From CAZIWJ01 sp964542855 (lineage in GTDB: Bacteria; Bacteroidota; Bacteroidia; Cytophagales; Cyclobacteriaceae), in NCBI GenBank assembly GCA_964542855.1, contig CAZIWJ010000086.1, positions 1-12,905 of the forward strand: a DNA stretch of 12,905 nucleotides. Reading direction: 5' to 3'. A model generated the notes under the pieces. It searched no databases. It was given only the letters and a program-made list of their open reading frames with translations, and was not told the DNA's origin. Every line of letters begins with the position of its first letter. Positions within the stretch are counted from its first letter, which is position 1. The position numbers and the translations under genes were made by a program. This document shows, piece after piece, positions 1 to 8,164 of this stretch.

Positions 1-1110
1 ATGCAGAAAAGCATCGGGCATAAATCCGATGAACGATACAGTACCCACTGTTACCCCGGTTAACCCGATTGGCACCCCGGTTTCCTGCATGATGGCAAAG
101 TACACCCCGCGCAGGGCGAAGGCAGCCAGCGCCCCCGACACCACCTGCGTCCAGAGTAGCCACACCATATTGGGTTCAGGAGTAATCAGCCCCATGGTAA
201 GAAATGAAAAGATAAGGATAATAAAAGAAATGCTCACCATGCGGGAACTGCTGAACCGATCGGCCAGCAGACCAGCACCCAGGGCTGCAATAGGGCGCAT
301 CCAGTCGCGAATCGTTCCTACAATGGCCCCGAACGTTTTGGTTTTATTGTAGGCTTTTTCCGCGTAAGCCGGAAAATCAAATCCTCCTACGTACAGCACG
401 TAAGCGCAGAAAATTATGATGGCCAGCAGCCAGACCTGGGGCATGCGAAAGGCCTGGGCTACTCCCCCTTCTATGTGCTTTTCTTTATGGTTAGCAGGTT
501 TACCGCTTGAGCTGTAATGTTTTTCCGGGATCACAAACCAGATGATGATCCCGGTAATAAACGGCGCCAGGGAATAGATGAGCAAAACGCTCTTCAGGCT
601 GGCCAGTACTTCTTCCGACATGGAAAAAGCCCACGTAGCCAACGAAGCTAGTAGGGCTGCCACTACTCCCCTGCCCCCGTCGAGGATACCGAAGCTGGTA
701 CCCTGATTTTCCGGGTTACCCCAGCTGCGGGTGGCTTTGATCAGCGCCGCCCAGAAAGTAAGGATAGAAGTTACGCCCCAAAAGGCGTGCAGGGCCAGCA
801 GCTGAGTGTAGGAAGGAATGGTAAACATGTAGAAGCCGCCGGCACCGGTAGCCAGCAAGGAAAAGGTAAGCAATCGCCGGGCTGAAATGCGGTCGGCCAG
901 CCAGCCGCTGGGAAAATACGACAATACTGCCAGGATGCCGAAAAGGGTATTCAGCCAGCCTACCTCGGTGCTGGTTAAATTGAATACTACCTCCATGCTG
1001 GTTTGGAAGGTTTTACGCAAGTAAGGGATTAGGTAAATGCTTTCACCGGCGATGATCAGGCCGATGATGTACGACCAGTGCTGGACTTTATTGGTTATTT
1101 TGGAAGACAT
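1..1110 (-). CDS. MFS transporter (C-terminus cut by window edge)
   Basis: This is an inner-membrane secondary transporter of the major facilitator superfamily; its substrate cannot be told from sequence. I read 370 codons from the ATG at 1110 to the window edge with no stop, so the last 40-60 residues of a usual ~420-residue protein are missing. Visible are long hydrophobic helices, the MFS motif A after helix 2 (G69-W-L-A-D-R-I-S-A-R-R79), and its second-half counterpart G280-L-L-A-D-R285. A charged, His/Lys-rich loop at about 195-215 is the usual central cytoplasmic loop. The N-terminal helix with a Glu (about 19-31) and the D-G-G-R-G segment near 144-148 remind me of the NarK/UhpC/YihN-like branch, but that is an impression. 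It starts 27 nt after the DUF2306 stop on the same strand, so co-transcription is likely. No clear Shine-Dalgarno sequence precedes it. Confidence 0.88.
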   Translation of the reverse strand, partial: MSSKITNKVQHWSYIIGLIIAGESIYLIPYLRKTFQTSMEVVFNLTSTEVGWLNTLFGILAVLSYFPSGWLADRISARRLLTFSLLATGAGGFYMFTIPSYTQLLALHAFWGVTSILTFWAALIKATRSWGNPENQGTSFGILDGGRGVVAALLASLATWAFSMSEEVLASLKSVLLIYSLAPFITGIIIWFVIPEKHYSSSGKPANHKEKHIEGGVAQAFRMPQVWLLAIIIFCAYVLYVGGFDFPAYAEKAYNKTKTFGAIVGTIRDWMRPIAALGAGLLADRFSSSRMVSISFIILIFSFLTMGLITPEPNMVWLLWTQVVSGALAAFALRGVYFAIMQETGVPIGLTGVTVGTVSFIGFMPDAFLH

Positions 1111-1137
1111 AGGGCGTAAATTACGGAATTATTGCAC

Positions 1138-1980
1138 TTACAGCAATCCCAGCCAGGCCAGTATGGCTTTACCCCACACGTGGGTGGTAAAAAAGAAAGA
1201 TCCTACCAGGATAAACGCTGTACTGGCAAACAAAACCAGCGACCCGATAAACTGCATGGCTAGTTGAAGACGCTGGTGCCCGGCCCGGATAAAGAACTCG
1301 GCCACCAATAAATTAGGCACGTAAAAGAAAAAAGCCATCACCTGGTCGAACGCACCGCTAAACTGTTCAGTATGGCCTAAACCATCGGCCAGTATAAACC
1401 AGAATCCGTAGTCCATCCGATACAGCCACGAGCCGATAGCAAGGGCAAATAAACGAATGGCCCACGCCCGGTGCCGGAGAAAGTTTCTGGCTCGGGCGTG
1501 GCGAAAGGTTTCAATAGCGGCCCAACCCATCAGTAATCCGTAGCCGCTAAACCCAATATTCATCACTGTGCCACCAACCGTTCCCTTAGCTGCGATAAAT
1601 ACCAGTCCACCCGCTGCTGCCAGTAAACTGGCCAGTACATATATCTTACCTAGCATCCGATGTGCCCCCGGAAATCGTTGCCTGAACGCCTCTAGTAGCT
1701 GAATACTGCCAAGCATCAGGATAATACCCCCGGCCAGGAAATGCAGCCCAATGCCCGAAGTAGCTGTGGTAGTTTCAGTTTCGTACAAGCGGGGCAGAAT
1801 TTTGTTCCAGCGTTCCAGGTCACCTTCAAACAGGGCTGAAAAGTAAAAAGCAATAATATATAGCCCGAAAATTGCCGAACTGGTCCAAACGGTTATGCCC
1901 AACGCACGGGCCGACCACTTCAGGGCTTTGCTGATAATCAGGCTGCCCTTCGTATTTACAGATTGATCTATGGTTTGCAT
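1138..1980 (-). CDS. DUF2306 family multi-pass membrane protein
   Basis: This predicted 280-residue integral membrane protein resembles the DUF2306 family (PF10067), which has no established function. About seven hydrophobic segments are visible, near residues 27-49, 76-96, 110-131, 140-157, 172-187, 212-232 and 243-265. The family-like signature is H80-F-L-A-G-G in one helix, then Q94, then H107-R-x-x-G-K-x-Y at the start of the next. A further H170-R-A-W motif follows. These histidines at helix ends could bind a cofactor or metal, but that is inference. The start at 1980 is chosen because it gives a short polar N-terminus before the first helix and has an A-rich leader. It lies 27 nt upstream of the MFS gene, probably in the same operon. 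The 271 nt upstream hold no gene I can support. Confidence 0.82.
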   Translation of the reverse strand: MQTIDQSVNTKGSLIISKALKWSARALGITVWTSSAIFGLYIIAFYFSALFEGDLERWNKILPRLYETETTTATSGIGLHFLAGGIILMLGSIQLLEAFRQRFPGAHRMLGKIYVLASLLAAAGGLVFIAAKGTVGGTVMNIGFSGYGLLMGWAAIETFRHARARNFLRHRAWAIRLFALAIGSWLYRMDYGFWFILADGLGHTEQFSGAFDQVMAFFFYVPNLLVAEFFIRAGHQRLQLAMQFIGSLVLFASTAFILVGSFFFTTHVWGKAILAWLGLL

Positions 1981-2251
1981 CGTTTGTTTACATTACCTTT
2001 CTGTTAAACCCAAACAGAGGCGTTCGGTTCCAGTGACAGATATTTACACTTACGTTATGAGAAAGGTTTTACAAAACAGTTGTCTGTAGGTATCTTCAAA
2101 AAAGCCAGAGCCTTTAGCGTTCCCTCTTTGCTTTCCGGCCCCTGCCTGGCCGAGTATTTATGAAAGTTAACAATCCGTTCTGCAGTTGTTATTCACCGGT
2201 TTAAAGTTAGGTCATATACCAGGAACAATTGTGTTGTAAAGCCTTATTAAA

Positions 2252-3427
2252 TTACACTTTCGCCCGTTGAGCACGTTCCCACAGTACCGACTGGCTACCG
2301 GTGAAGTAACGGATAAAGCCCCGGTACACCGCGTAGTTCATGATGAAGAAGTAATAGGGAATAAAGAACAGCTTACGTTTAATTTTACGACCTTCCAGCA
2401 GGTATCCGACCCAGGCCAGGCAGTAGAAAACCAGTTGCGCCACCAGTGTTACCTCGAAAAATAAACTCCCCTGGGCTACCAGTATCCCGTTCAGCAAAAA
2501 CACCAGGAGTAAGGCAACAGGAGTGATGGTCCAGCGCAACACCCGGTGAGAAATATACTGGAAGCTGAGCGTACCATAGCGGAAAATATTCAGCAGCCCT
2601 TTCAGGCGTGTAATGGCCTGGATGCCCCCGGCAGCAATGCGGATTTTTCTTTTCAGTTCTTCATTTACCGACGAAGATGCCGTTTCACTGGCGTAAGCGT
2701 TAGGTTCGTAAGCCACCCGGTAGCCCTTTTTGGCGATGCGCAGGGTAAGGTAAAAGTCTTCAATAATAGTATCGGAAGGAATATCTTCGTACAGTGCCGT
2801 TCGAACGGCGAACAACTCTCCGGCAGCCCCTACTACAGAGTAAAGCTCATAATCCCATTTTTTAAGGGCCGATTCGTACTTCCAGTAGAACCCTTCCCCG
2901 GCACTGCTGGCATTATCGGCCTCCTGCACCCGGATGCGTTTCTCGCAGGCTACGGCTCCTACCTCTTCATTATTAAAGTGGCGTACAATATTCCGGATCG
3001 CCTGCCTGTTTACCGAGGTGTTGGCATCGGTGTATACTACAACCGGGGTTTGTACGTGCGGCATCGCCCGGTGGGTAGCCGCTATTTTTCCGCGGCGTTC
3101 CGGTTCGTGCAACAGCTTAATTTGCGGGTACTGCTTCACGATTTCCGGAGTTCGGTCGGAAGATCCATCCGTTACGAATAAAAAATGTAATTTATCTTTC
3201 GGGTAATCCAGGGCCAGGGAATTCAGGATTTTATCTTCAATATAATCTTCCTCGTTATAGGCGGCCACCAGCAGGGTTACTTCTGGTAAGTGGGCCGAAG
3301 GCTCCTGATGTTTTTTCTGAAATCGTCGTTTTATGCTTACCAGCCCATATAACAGAACCCCGTATCCCAGATAAGTATAAACAACCACGAAGAGGCACAC
3401 CCACCAGATTACACCTACTAAATCCAT
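2252..3427 (-). CDS. Membrane glycosyltransferase, family 2
   Basis: This is a membrane-bound GT2 enzyme, probably transferring a sugar from a nucleotide-sugar to a growing surface or extracellular glycan; the sugar is unknown. Numbering from the start used here (391 residues): an N-terminal helix (about 5-28), then a GT-A fold opening with TLLVAAYNEE (51-60). D87 lies in DGSSD and D134 in a D-A-N version of the DxD metal site. E223-D224 is the likely catalytic ED pair, followed by an H294-R-V-L-R-W299 motif where cellulose-synthase-like enzymes have QxxRW. Three more hydrophobic segments follow (about 301-318, 325-344, 354-372). The frame stays open to an ATG at 3499, but those 24 extra residues are Asn/Phe/Ile/Lys-rich and encoded by very AT-rich leader-like DNA. 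Starting at 3427 puts the first helix at the N-terminus as usual. It is divergent from the adhesin operon. Confidence 0.88.
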   Translation of the reverse strand: MDLVGVIWWVCLFVVVYTYLGYGVLLYGLVSIKRRFQKKHQEPSAHLPEVTLLVAAYNEEDYIEDKILNSLALDYPKDKLHFLFVTDGSSDRTPEIVKQYPQIKLLHEPERRGKIAATHRAMPHVQTPVVVYTDANTSVNRQAIRNIVRHFNNEEVGAVACEKRIRVQEADNASSAGEGFYWKYESALKKWDYELYSVVGAAGELFAVRTALYEDIPSDTIIEDFYLTLRIAKKGYRVAYEPNAYASETASSSVNEELKRKIRIAAGGIQAITRLKGLLNIFRYGTLSFQYISHRVLRWTITPVALLLVFLLNGILVAQGSLFFEVTLVAQLVFYCLAWVGYLLEGRKIKRKLFFIPYYFFIMNYAVYRGFIRYFTGSQSVLWERAQRAKV

Positions 3428-3621
3428 TAGATTAATTATATTTTTTGTAAATATATTAAAATATGAATAGAAAGTTATTGAATTACTGTTCTTTACCATA
3501 AATTAGCGGACTTAGTGTATTTATGTCGGTGTTTCGGCGCAGTTTTTTCTCTTTAAGGAACAAATAAAAGTGCCCCGGCATAAGCGGGGAAACAGCTCTA
3601 ATAAAGAATAGCAACAAATAA
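3428..3621. promoter_or_regulatory. Divergent intergenic region, glycosyltransferase / adhesin operon
   Basis: This 194-nt spacer separates two divergent starts and should hold promoters for both. The glycosyltransferase side is very AT-rich. On the minus strand, TATATTTA (3448-3455) matches the Bacteroidetes -7 element TAnnTTTG at 7 of 8 positions, but no TTTG -33 box lies at the right distance. On the adhesin side I see no convincing -7 box. The last 20 nt before the adhesin ATG are A-rich, the usual leader in this phylum. The region is regulatory by position; the exact sites are uncertain. Confidence 0.4.
3573..3589 (+). other. GC-rich hairpin in adhesin 5' leader
   Basis: CCCCG and CGGGG form a perfect 5-bp stem around the 7-nt loop GCATAAG, standing alone in an otherwise AT-rich leader 32 nt before the adhesin start codon. 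It could affect mRNA stability or translation, or be a protein-binding dyad. It has no U tract, so it is not a terminator. Confidence 0.35.
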
Positions 3622-6600
3622 ATGAATAGCCCTTTCCACAAGAATGCCAATAAGCGGTTAGCCGGTTCAATGGCACGGCTTCTTGTTTTTTTGTTCAGTA
3701 TTTCGTCGGTTCAGGCCCAGAACGATCCACCCGTAATTACCGGAACAACTTCGTCGACCTTCACTGAGAATCAGTCTTCAGTTACGCTGATCCCAGACTT
3801 AACCATTACGGATACCGATGATACCCAGTTAATTGAGGCTGTAATTACTACTACGCCTTACCTGCCGGGAGAAGACATTATTGCCATCAGCAACAGCGGT
3901 TTGCTCAGCCAGGAAATAAGCCCGGATGGGTCGAGGATTACCCTCACTGGGGTACAGGATATCAGTGAGTACGAAGCTGTTATAAGACGCCTCACGTACC
4001 GGAATACCAGCGAGGACCCGGACGTTACGCCCCGTGTTATTTCGGTACGGGTAACCGATAATAGTAGCGATGCAAGCGCTGCTTTTGAACATACTATTAC
4101 GGTAAACGCAGTTAATGACCCTCCAACCGTTACTACCATAAGCGGCAATTTGGTAGAGGCCATTGAGATTGATGAAGATACCCCACCGCAAAGTGAGGTG
4201 CTGGTTCCTGCCTTTTCTGATATAGACAGTGAACTGGCGTTTACCATCGTGAATATTTCAGGTTCTTCTCCCTCAATATTTGCCAACGGGTTCCCGGAAA
4301 TTCGTAATGACAACCAGCTCCGCTTCGAACTGGCCGATAATATATTTGGCTCGGCAACTGTTCGGGTAAGGGCAACCGAAACCAATGGAACTTCCTCGGT
4401 TGAAGGCGAATATGAAATTACCGTGCTGCCGGTAAATGATCCGGCCCGCTTTTCGTTTGATCCATCGGCTAATCCGCTTGACCTGCTGGAAGACTTCACC
4501 GGCCCAATTGATGTACTTATCAACCCGGCACCTGTTCCTTTTGGAGAAGAAGGGGAAACGGCAACTTATTCCCTGAACATTTCGGGTAACGCCGCCACGG
4601 TTGAATTAAAGGACGACATCCTGGTTATAGAGAGTATTCCCGATGCCAATGGTACGGTTCGGGCTACAGTAACTTCTAATGAAGGCAACTTAGATTTCAG
4701 CCGAACCCTGGTTATTAATGTAAAGGCGGTCGACGATCCGCCGGAAATTTCTATTTCTCCTTCGCTCACCCTTACCGAAGATAAATTCAGCAGGGAAATA
4801 GTTAGCATCGATTTTACCGACCCACCAACCGACGAGCAGGATCAGGACGTACAGCTTTTCCTGGAACCCGATCGGATTCCTTTCGCCGATGTGCAACTGG
4901 ACACGGCAAACGGCCCCCCCCGGTTGCTGGTAGGAGTTGTGCCCGATGGTAACGGCAGGCAGGAATTTACCCTGCTGGCCCAGGACGAAAGCGGCAATAC
5001 TGGTTCAGCTTTTTTTACGCTCATCATTAATCCTGTAAACGATGCCCCGCAACTGAATAACCTGGAACGCCAGTTGCTGGTTTATGAAGAAGGGCAGCCC
5101 GGGGTTGGTTTATCCGATAGCATCCGGGTGTTGGATGTAGATAACACAACCCTCACCGGCGCAAGTATATCGTTAAACAATTACGTACAGGGCGAAGACA
5201 CTTTACTGTTCAGTGCAGAAGGGGTTATCAGTGCAGCATGGGATAACACAAATGGAACCCTCACGCTAAGCGGGGAAGCTTCACTGGCTGCCTACCAGCA
5301 AGCCCTGCGAACAACCGCTTACGCTAACAATTCCGATAACCCGGAAGCCAGGCGTACAGTGGAAATTACCGTAACTGACGGCGACCGGGTAAGCAACCGG
5401 ACAAACCGGGAAATCCTGGTTACCGGCACTAATACCCCGCCGGTGGTTGAATCGTTTGCCGTAACTACCGTGGAAGATAGTTTATACCGGTTTACGGCCA
5501 GTGAATTTACTTCGCGTTATTCCGACGCCGAACAGGCCGGTTTGCGCCAGGTGCAAATTTCCCGCTTACCGGTAAATGGCTTACTTTTTTTGGGAAGCAC
5601 CCAACTTACCAGGGACGTTGTTGAAACCTTTACGCTTACCCCTTCCCTGCTCGGCGCCCTTCGCTACGAGCCCGATAGCGATTTTAACGGGGCGGATAGC
5701 CTGGAATGGCTAGCTTCTGATGGCAACCGTTTTTCATTGGAGACCGCCCTGATCCGCTTTACCGTGGAACCCCGCAACGATGCCCCTTCGGTATCGGGGA
5801 ATAGTGCATTTGTGAGCAACCGGGATACCCTGATAATTACCACCAGCCAGCTGCCTTTTTCTGATGTGGATGGCGACTCCCTGCGCCAGGTGCTGATTAC
5901 TGAATCCCCTTCTCAGGGGCAATTGTTTGTGAATGGCAGTGAAATAACCGCCGGCGATACATTAGTAGCTACTGATACCCTGCTATACATTCCCAATCGT
6001 AACTTTTCCGGTAACACTGGTTTTAGTTGGATCGCTTCTGACGGAACCCTGTTTTCTGCCTCTGCGGCCGAATTTACTATTCGGGTACGGCCCACGAACA
6101 GTATTCCGGTTATTGAAGCCGATACCGTGCTCACCATATTTGCTAACGATTTATCGGAACCATTTTCGTTTGTGGTTGAAGATGCCGACGACGAGGCCAA
6201 CGAGATTGACGTACAGGTGCGTTCCGCAAACCTGGAACTAATACCCAATGAGAACGTAAGGATTAGTGCTGCCGACAGCCTTTACAGCCTTACCCTGATT
6301 ACCCGGAACGAAGTAGGAAACCTGGTGTTAAGCATCCTGGTTAACGACGGTAAAGACAGTGCCCGGCAGGAAGTTCAGGTGCGTATTGTTCCCAAACCGA
6401 TGGAAGTTATTCTCCCCGATACCATCCTGGCCTGCGCCCGGGAGGAAATTACCTTGAGCCCGGATATTACTGGTGGGATCAGGCCGTTTCGTTATCGCTG
6501 GACGTGCAGTGGTTCTGATTGTACGTTGAAAAACGATACCCTGGCTGAAGTAACACTACAAACCCCACGCGAAACCCGGATTGTGCTGGAGGTTACCGAT

Positions 6601-7146
6601 TCGCTCGGGCAGTTTATTCAAACCGAACAGGATATATTTGTGAGGCCCAGCCCCAAAGTGGAGGCCGGCGGGGATGTAGTGCTCGACGGGCAGCAAAAGT
6701 CGCTGAATGCATCGATTGAAGGAGATTTCGTAGATTATGAGTGGACCCCAATTAATAATCTGATTGGCATTAATTCGCTAAACCCTACGGTACTTCCTTT
6801 TGAATCGGTTACCTATACCCTTACTGCCACAGGAAGTAACGGATGTTTAGGCTCCGATACGGTGAGGGCTTTTGTTGAACTTGACCTGGACATTCCAACC
6901 GGCTTCACCCCGGGTGGCGATGGCATTAACGACACCTGGGATATTAGAAATATTAATTTATTCGACCAGGCGAAGGTAGAAGTTTATTCCCGCGAGGGCG
7001 AACAGGTTTTCTTCACCGAAAACCAGGGGGAAAAGTGGGATGGAACACTGAACAACCAGCCCCTGCCCACAGGAAGTTATTTTTACATTATTACCCTGAA
7101 CGAAGGGGAACAGGTGTACAAAGGAGTAGTAACATTGCTGAGGTAA
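3622..7146 (+). CDS. T9SS type B surface adhesin-like protein with cadherin-like and PKD-like repeats
   Basis: This 1174-residue protein is predicted to cross the inner membrane by Sec and the outer membrane by the type IX secretion system. A signal peptide ends at A32|Q33. Repeat modules of about 100-130 residues begin at or near residues 34, 166, 273, 372, 474, 606, 720 and 828. Most boundaries read NDPP or NDAP, and Asp-rich DxD-type turns suggest calcium-binding cadherin-like or tandem-95 folds. Two PKD-like modules follow (about 926-1007 and 1010-1088). Residues 1089-1174 are a gliding-motility C-terminal domain (TIGR04131/CHU_C) with FTPGGDGIND, WDGT, LPTGSYFYI and a final YKGVVTLLR. 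The only four cysteines (938, 962, 967, 1075) lie in the PKD-like part. The A-rich leader favours the first ATG; M17 would give a shorter signal peptide. It heads a three-gene operon and is probably an adhesin or matrix protein; its ligand is unknown. Confidence 0.92.
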   Translation: MNSPFHKNANKRLAGSMARLLVFLFSISSVQAQNDPPVITGTTSSTFTENQSSVTLIPDLTITDTDDTQLIEAVITTTPYLPGEDIIAISNSGLLSQEISPDGSRITLTGVQDISEYEAVIRRLTYRNTSEDPDVTPRVISVRVTDNSSDASAAFEHTITVNAVNDPPTVTTISGNLVEAIEIDEDTPPQSEVLVPAFSDIDSELAFTIVNISGSSPSIFANGFPEIRNDNQLRFELADNIFGSATVRVRATETNGTSSVEGEYEITVLPVNDPARFSFDPSANPLDLLEDFTGPIDVLINPAPVPFGEEGETATYSLNISGNAATVELKDDILVIESIPDANGTVRATVTSNEGNLDFSRTLVINVKAVDDPPEISISPSLTLTEDKFSREIVSIDFTDPPTDEQDQDVQLFLEPDRIPFADVQLDTANGPPRLLVGVVPDGNGRQEFTLLAQDESGNTGSAFFTLIINPVNDAPQLNNLERQLLVYEEGQPGVGLSDSIRVLDVDNTTLTGASISLNNYVQGEDTLLFSAEGVISAAWDNTNGTLTLSGEASLAAYQQALRTTAYANNSDNPEARRTVEITVTDGDRVSNRTNREILVTGTNTPPVVESFAVTTVEDSLYRFTASEFTSRYSDAEQAGLRQVQISRLPVNGLLFLGSTQLTRDVVETFTLTPSLLGALRYEPDSDFNGADSLEWLASDGNRFSLETALIRFTVEPRNDAPSVSGNSAFVSNRDTLIITTSQLPFSDVDGDSLRQVLITESPSQGQLFVNGSEITAGDTLVATDTLLYIPNRNFSGNTGFSWIASDGTLFSASAAEFTIRVRPTNSIPVIEADTVLTIFANDLSEPFSFVVEDADDEANEIDVQVRSANLELIPNENVRISAADSLYSLTLITRNEVGNLVLSILVNDGKDSARQEVQVRIVPKPMEVILPDTILACAREEITLSPDITGGIRPFRYRWTCSGSDCTLKNDTLAEVTLQTPRETRIVLEVTDSLGQFIQTEQDIFVRPSPKVEAGGDVVLDGQQKSLNASIEGDFVDYEWTPINNLIGINSLNPTVLPFESVTYTLTATGSNGCLGSDTVRAFVELDLDIPTGFTPGGDGINDTWDIRNINLFDQAKVEVYSREGEQVFFTENQGEKWDGTLNNQPLPTGSYFYIITLNEGEQVYKGVVTLLR
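4914..4921 (+). repeat. C8 homopolymer inside the adhesin reading frame
   Basis: Eight consecutive C residues encode the end of Gly431, Pro-Pro and the first base of Arg434. It is the longest C/G run I noticed in the window. Gain or loss of one C would shift the frame and remove the rest of the protein, including the T9SS sorting domain. Confidence 0.9.
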
Positions 7147-7147
7147 C

Positions 7148-8164
7148 ATGAAAAGATTTTGTTTTATATTTACTCTTTTGGTAATGATTTACCATTCGGC
7201 TCCGGCGCAGAACCGGCCGTTCCTAAACCTGTACTTCAAGCAGATGAGTTTTTTTAACCCGGCCTTTACCGGGAGTGAAGATTACGTAAAAGTTAATGCA
7301 AACTCGCGCCTGCAATGGATCGGTTTTGAAAACGCACCGGCCACGTACATTCTCAGTGCCGAGCGATCGTATAAGAGGGGAGGCAACCGGTTTCCTCACC
7401 AGGACAACTCCATTCGCCTTAGTAACCCCAACCTGTATCAGGAGTTGGAAAGAAGCGTGGAATATACTCGCAGAAACCGGGTGCAGCACGGCGTGGGAGT
7501 AACCGTATTGCGCGACGAGTTCGGTTACTTTTCCAATACTTCGCTCCAGGCAAACTACGCCCTGCATCTGTTGCTGGGCGACTACAGCATGCTGTCGTTT
7601 GGTGTACGGACCGTTGTTAACCAGGAAAGTTTACAGCTCAACGAAATTCGCTTACGCGACGAGTTGAACGACCCGGTATATAACAGTTACCTTAATCGGG
7701 GAAATAATCGCTTTACCTTCAATGCAGATGCGGGCATTGTATTCAGGCGCAAGTCATTTTATGTTAGCTACGGCGTAAACCAGTTGCTTACCGATAATTA
7801 TATTTCTGCCGACACTCCTGGGCTACAAACCGAGCGGATACAGCAGGTCATGACTGGAGTAGGCATTCAGTTAAGCGAAAATCTTCGGTTAAGCCCTTCT
7901 TTATGGGCCCGTTACGGAGAACAGAGCGACTTGCATATCCAGGGAAGTTTAAAAGCCGGATACAAAAACCAGTTCTGGCTGGGTGCCGGCTACCGCACGA
8001 CCGAATCGGCTTTTTCGTTCTTCAATATTGTTATTAATCAGTATTTTGATCTTGCTTACGCGTACGATTATAACTTTAACAGCGCTATTGATTCGGGTGC
8101 ACATGAAATCAGTCTGGGCGTTCGTTTGTTAAACTGGAAAGAACTGCCCCTTTATTTATGGTAA
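7148..8164 (+). CDS. PorP/SprF family type IX secretion-associated membrane protein
   Basis: This 338-residue protein is predicted to sit in the outer membrane as a beta-barrel of the PorP/SprF family (TIGR03519). The signal peptide (1-20) is followed by Q21 and then the family hallmark Y29-F-K-Q-M-S-F-F-N-P-A-F-T-G42, close to the usual Y-x-x-N-x-x-x-x-N-P-A-x-A/T-G. The rest alternates polar and aromatic residues in barrel-like strands (for example YMSYGVNQLL-type stretches near 197-206) and ends in a strand containing L-G-V-R-L. In Flavobacterium johnsoniae, SprF is needed for secretion of the adhesin SprB, and proteins with type B sorting domains generally depend on such partners. Here the gene starts one nucleotide after the adhesin stop and overlaps the next gene by 7 nt, so translational coupling is likely. 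I infer it is the dedicated partner of the upstream adhesin. Confidence 0.92.
   Translation: MKRFCFIFTLLVMIYHSAPAQNRPFLNLYFKQMSFFNPAFTGSEDYVKVNANSRLQWIGFENAPATYILSAERSYKRGGNRFPHQDNSIRLSNPNLYQELERSVEYTRRNRVQHGVGVTVLRDEFGYFSNTSLQANYALHLLLGDYSMLSFGVRTVVNQESLQLNEIRLRDELNDPVYNSYLNRGNNRFTFNADAGIVFRRKSFYVSYGVNQLLTDNYISADTPGLQTERIQQVMTGVGIQLSENLRLSPSLWARYGEQSDLHIQGSLKAGYKNQFWLGAGYRTTESAFSFFNIVINQYFDLAYAYDYNFNSAIDSGAHEISLGVRLLNWKELPLYLW

Noticed and set aside
29..352. Plus-strand frame of 107 codons at the left edge
   Set aside because: It lies wholly antisense to the MFS transporter, whose frame is continuous and has MFS motifs.
2136..2152. CGGCC/GGCCG hairpin between the glycosyltransferase and DUF2306 genes, considered as a terminator
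   Set aside because: A 5-bp stem with a 7-nt loop and no T tract on either strand, about 100 nt past the glycosyltransferase stop; not convincing.
2546..3181. Open plus-strand frame of 211 codons opposite the glycosyltransferase
   Set aside because: It is antisense to a clear GT2 gene with intact motifs, and its protein shows no domain or sensible composition.
3858..4523. Open minus-strand frame of 221 codons opposite the adhesin, Ser-rich
   Set aside because: It is a mirror of repetitive Thr/Asp/Ser codons in the adhesin, with no signal or domain; a shadow.
3622..7146. CRISPR-like or tandem DNA repeats in the adhesin gene
   Set aside because: The repeats exist only at protein level and are highly diverged; I see no near-identical DNA units.
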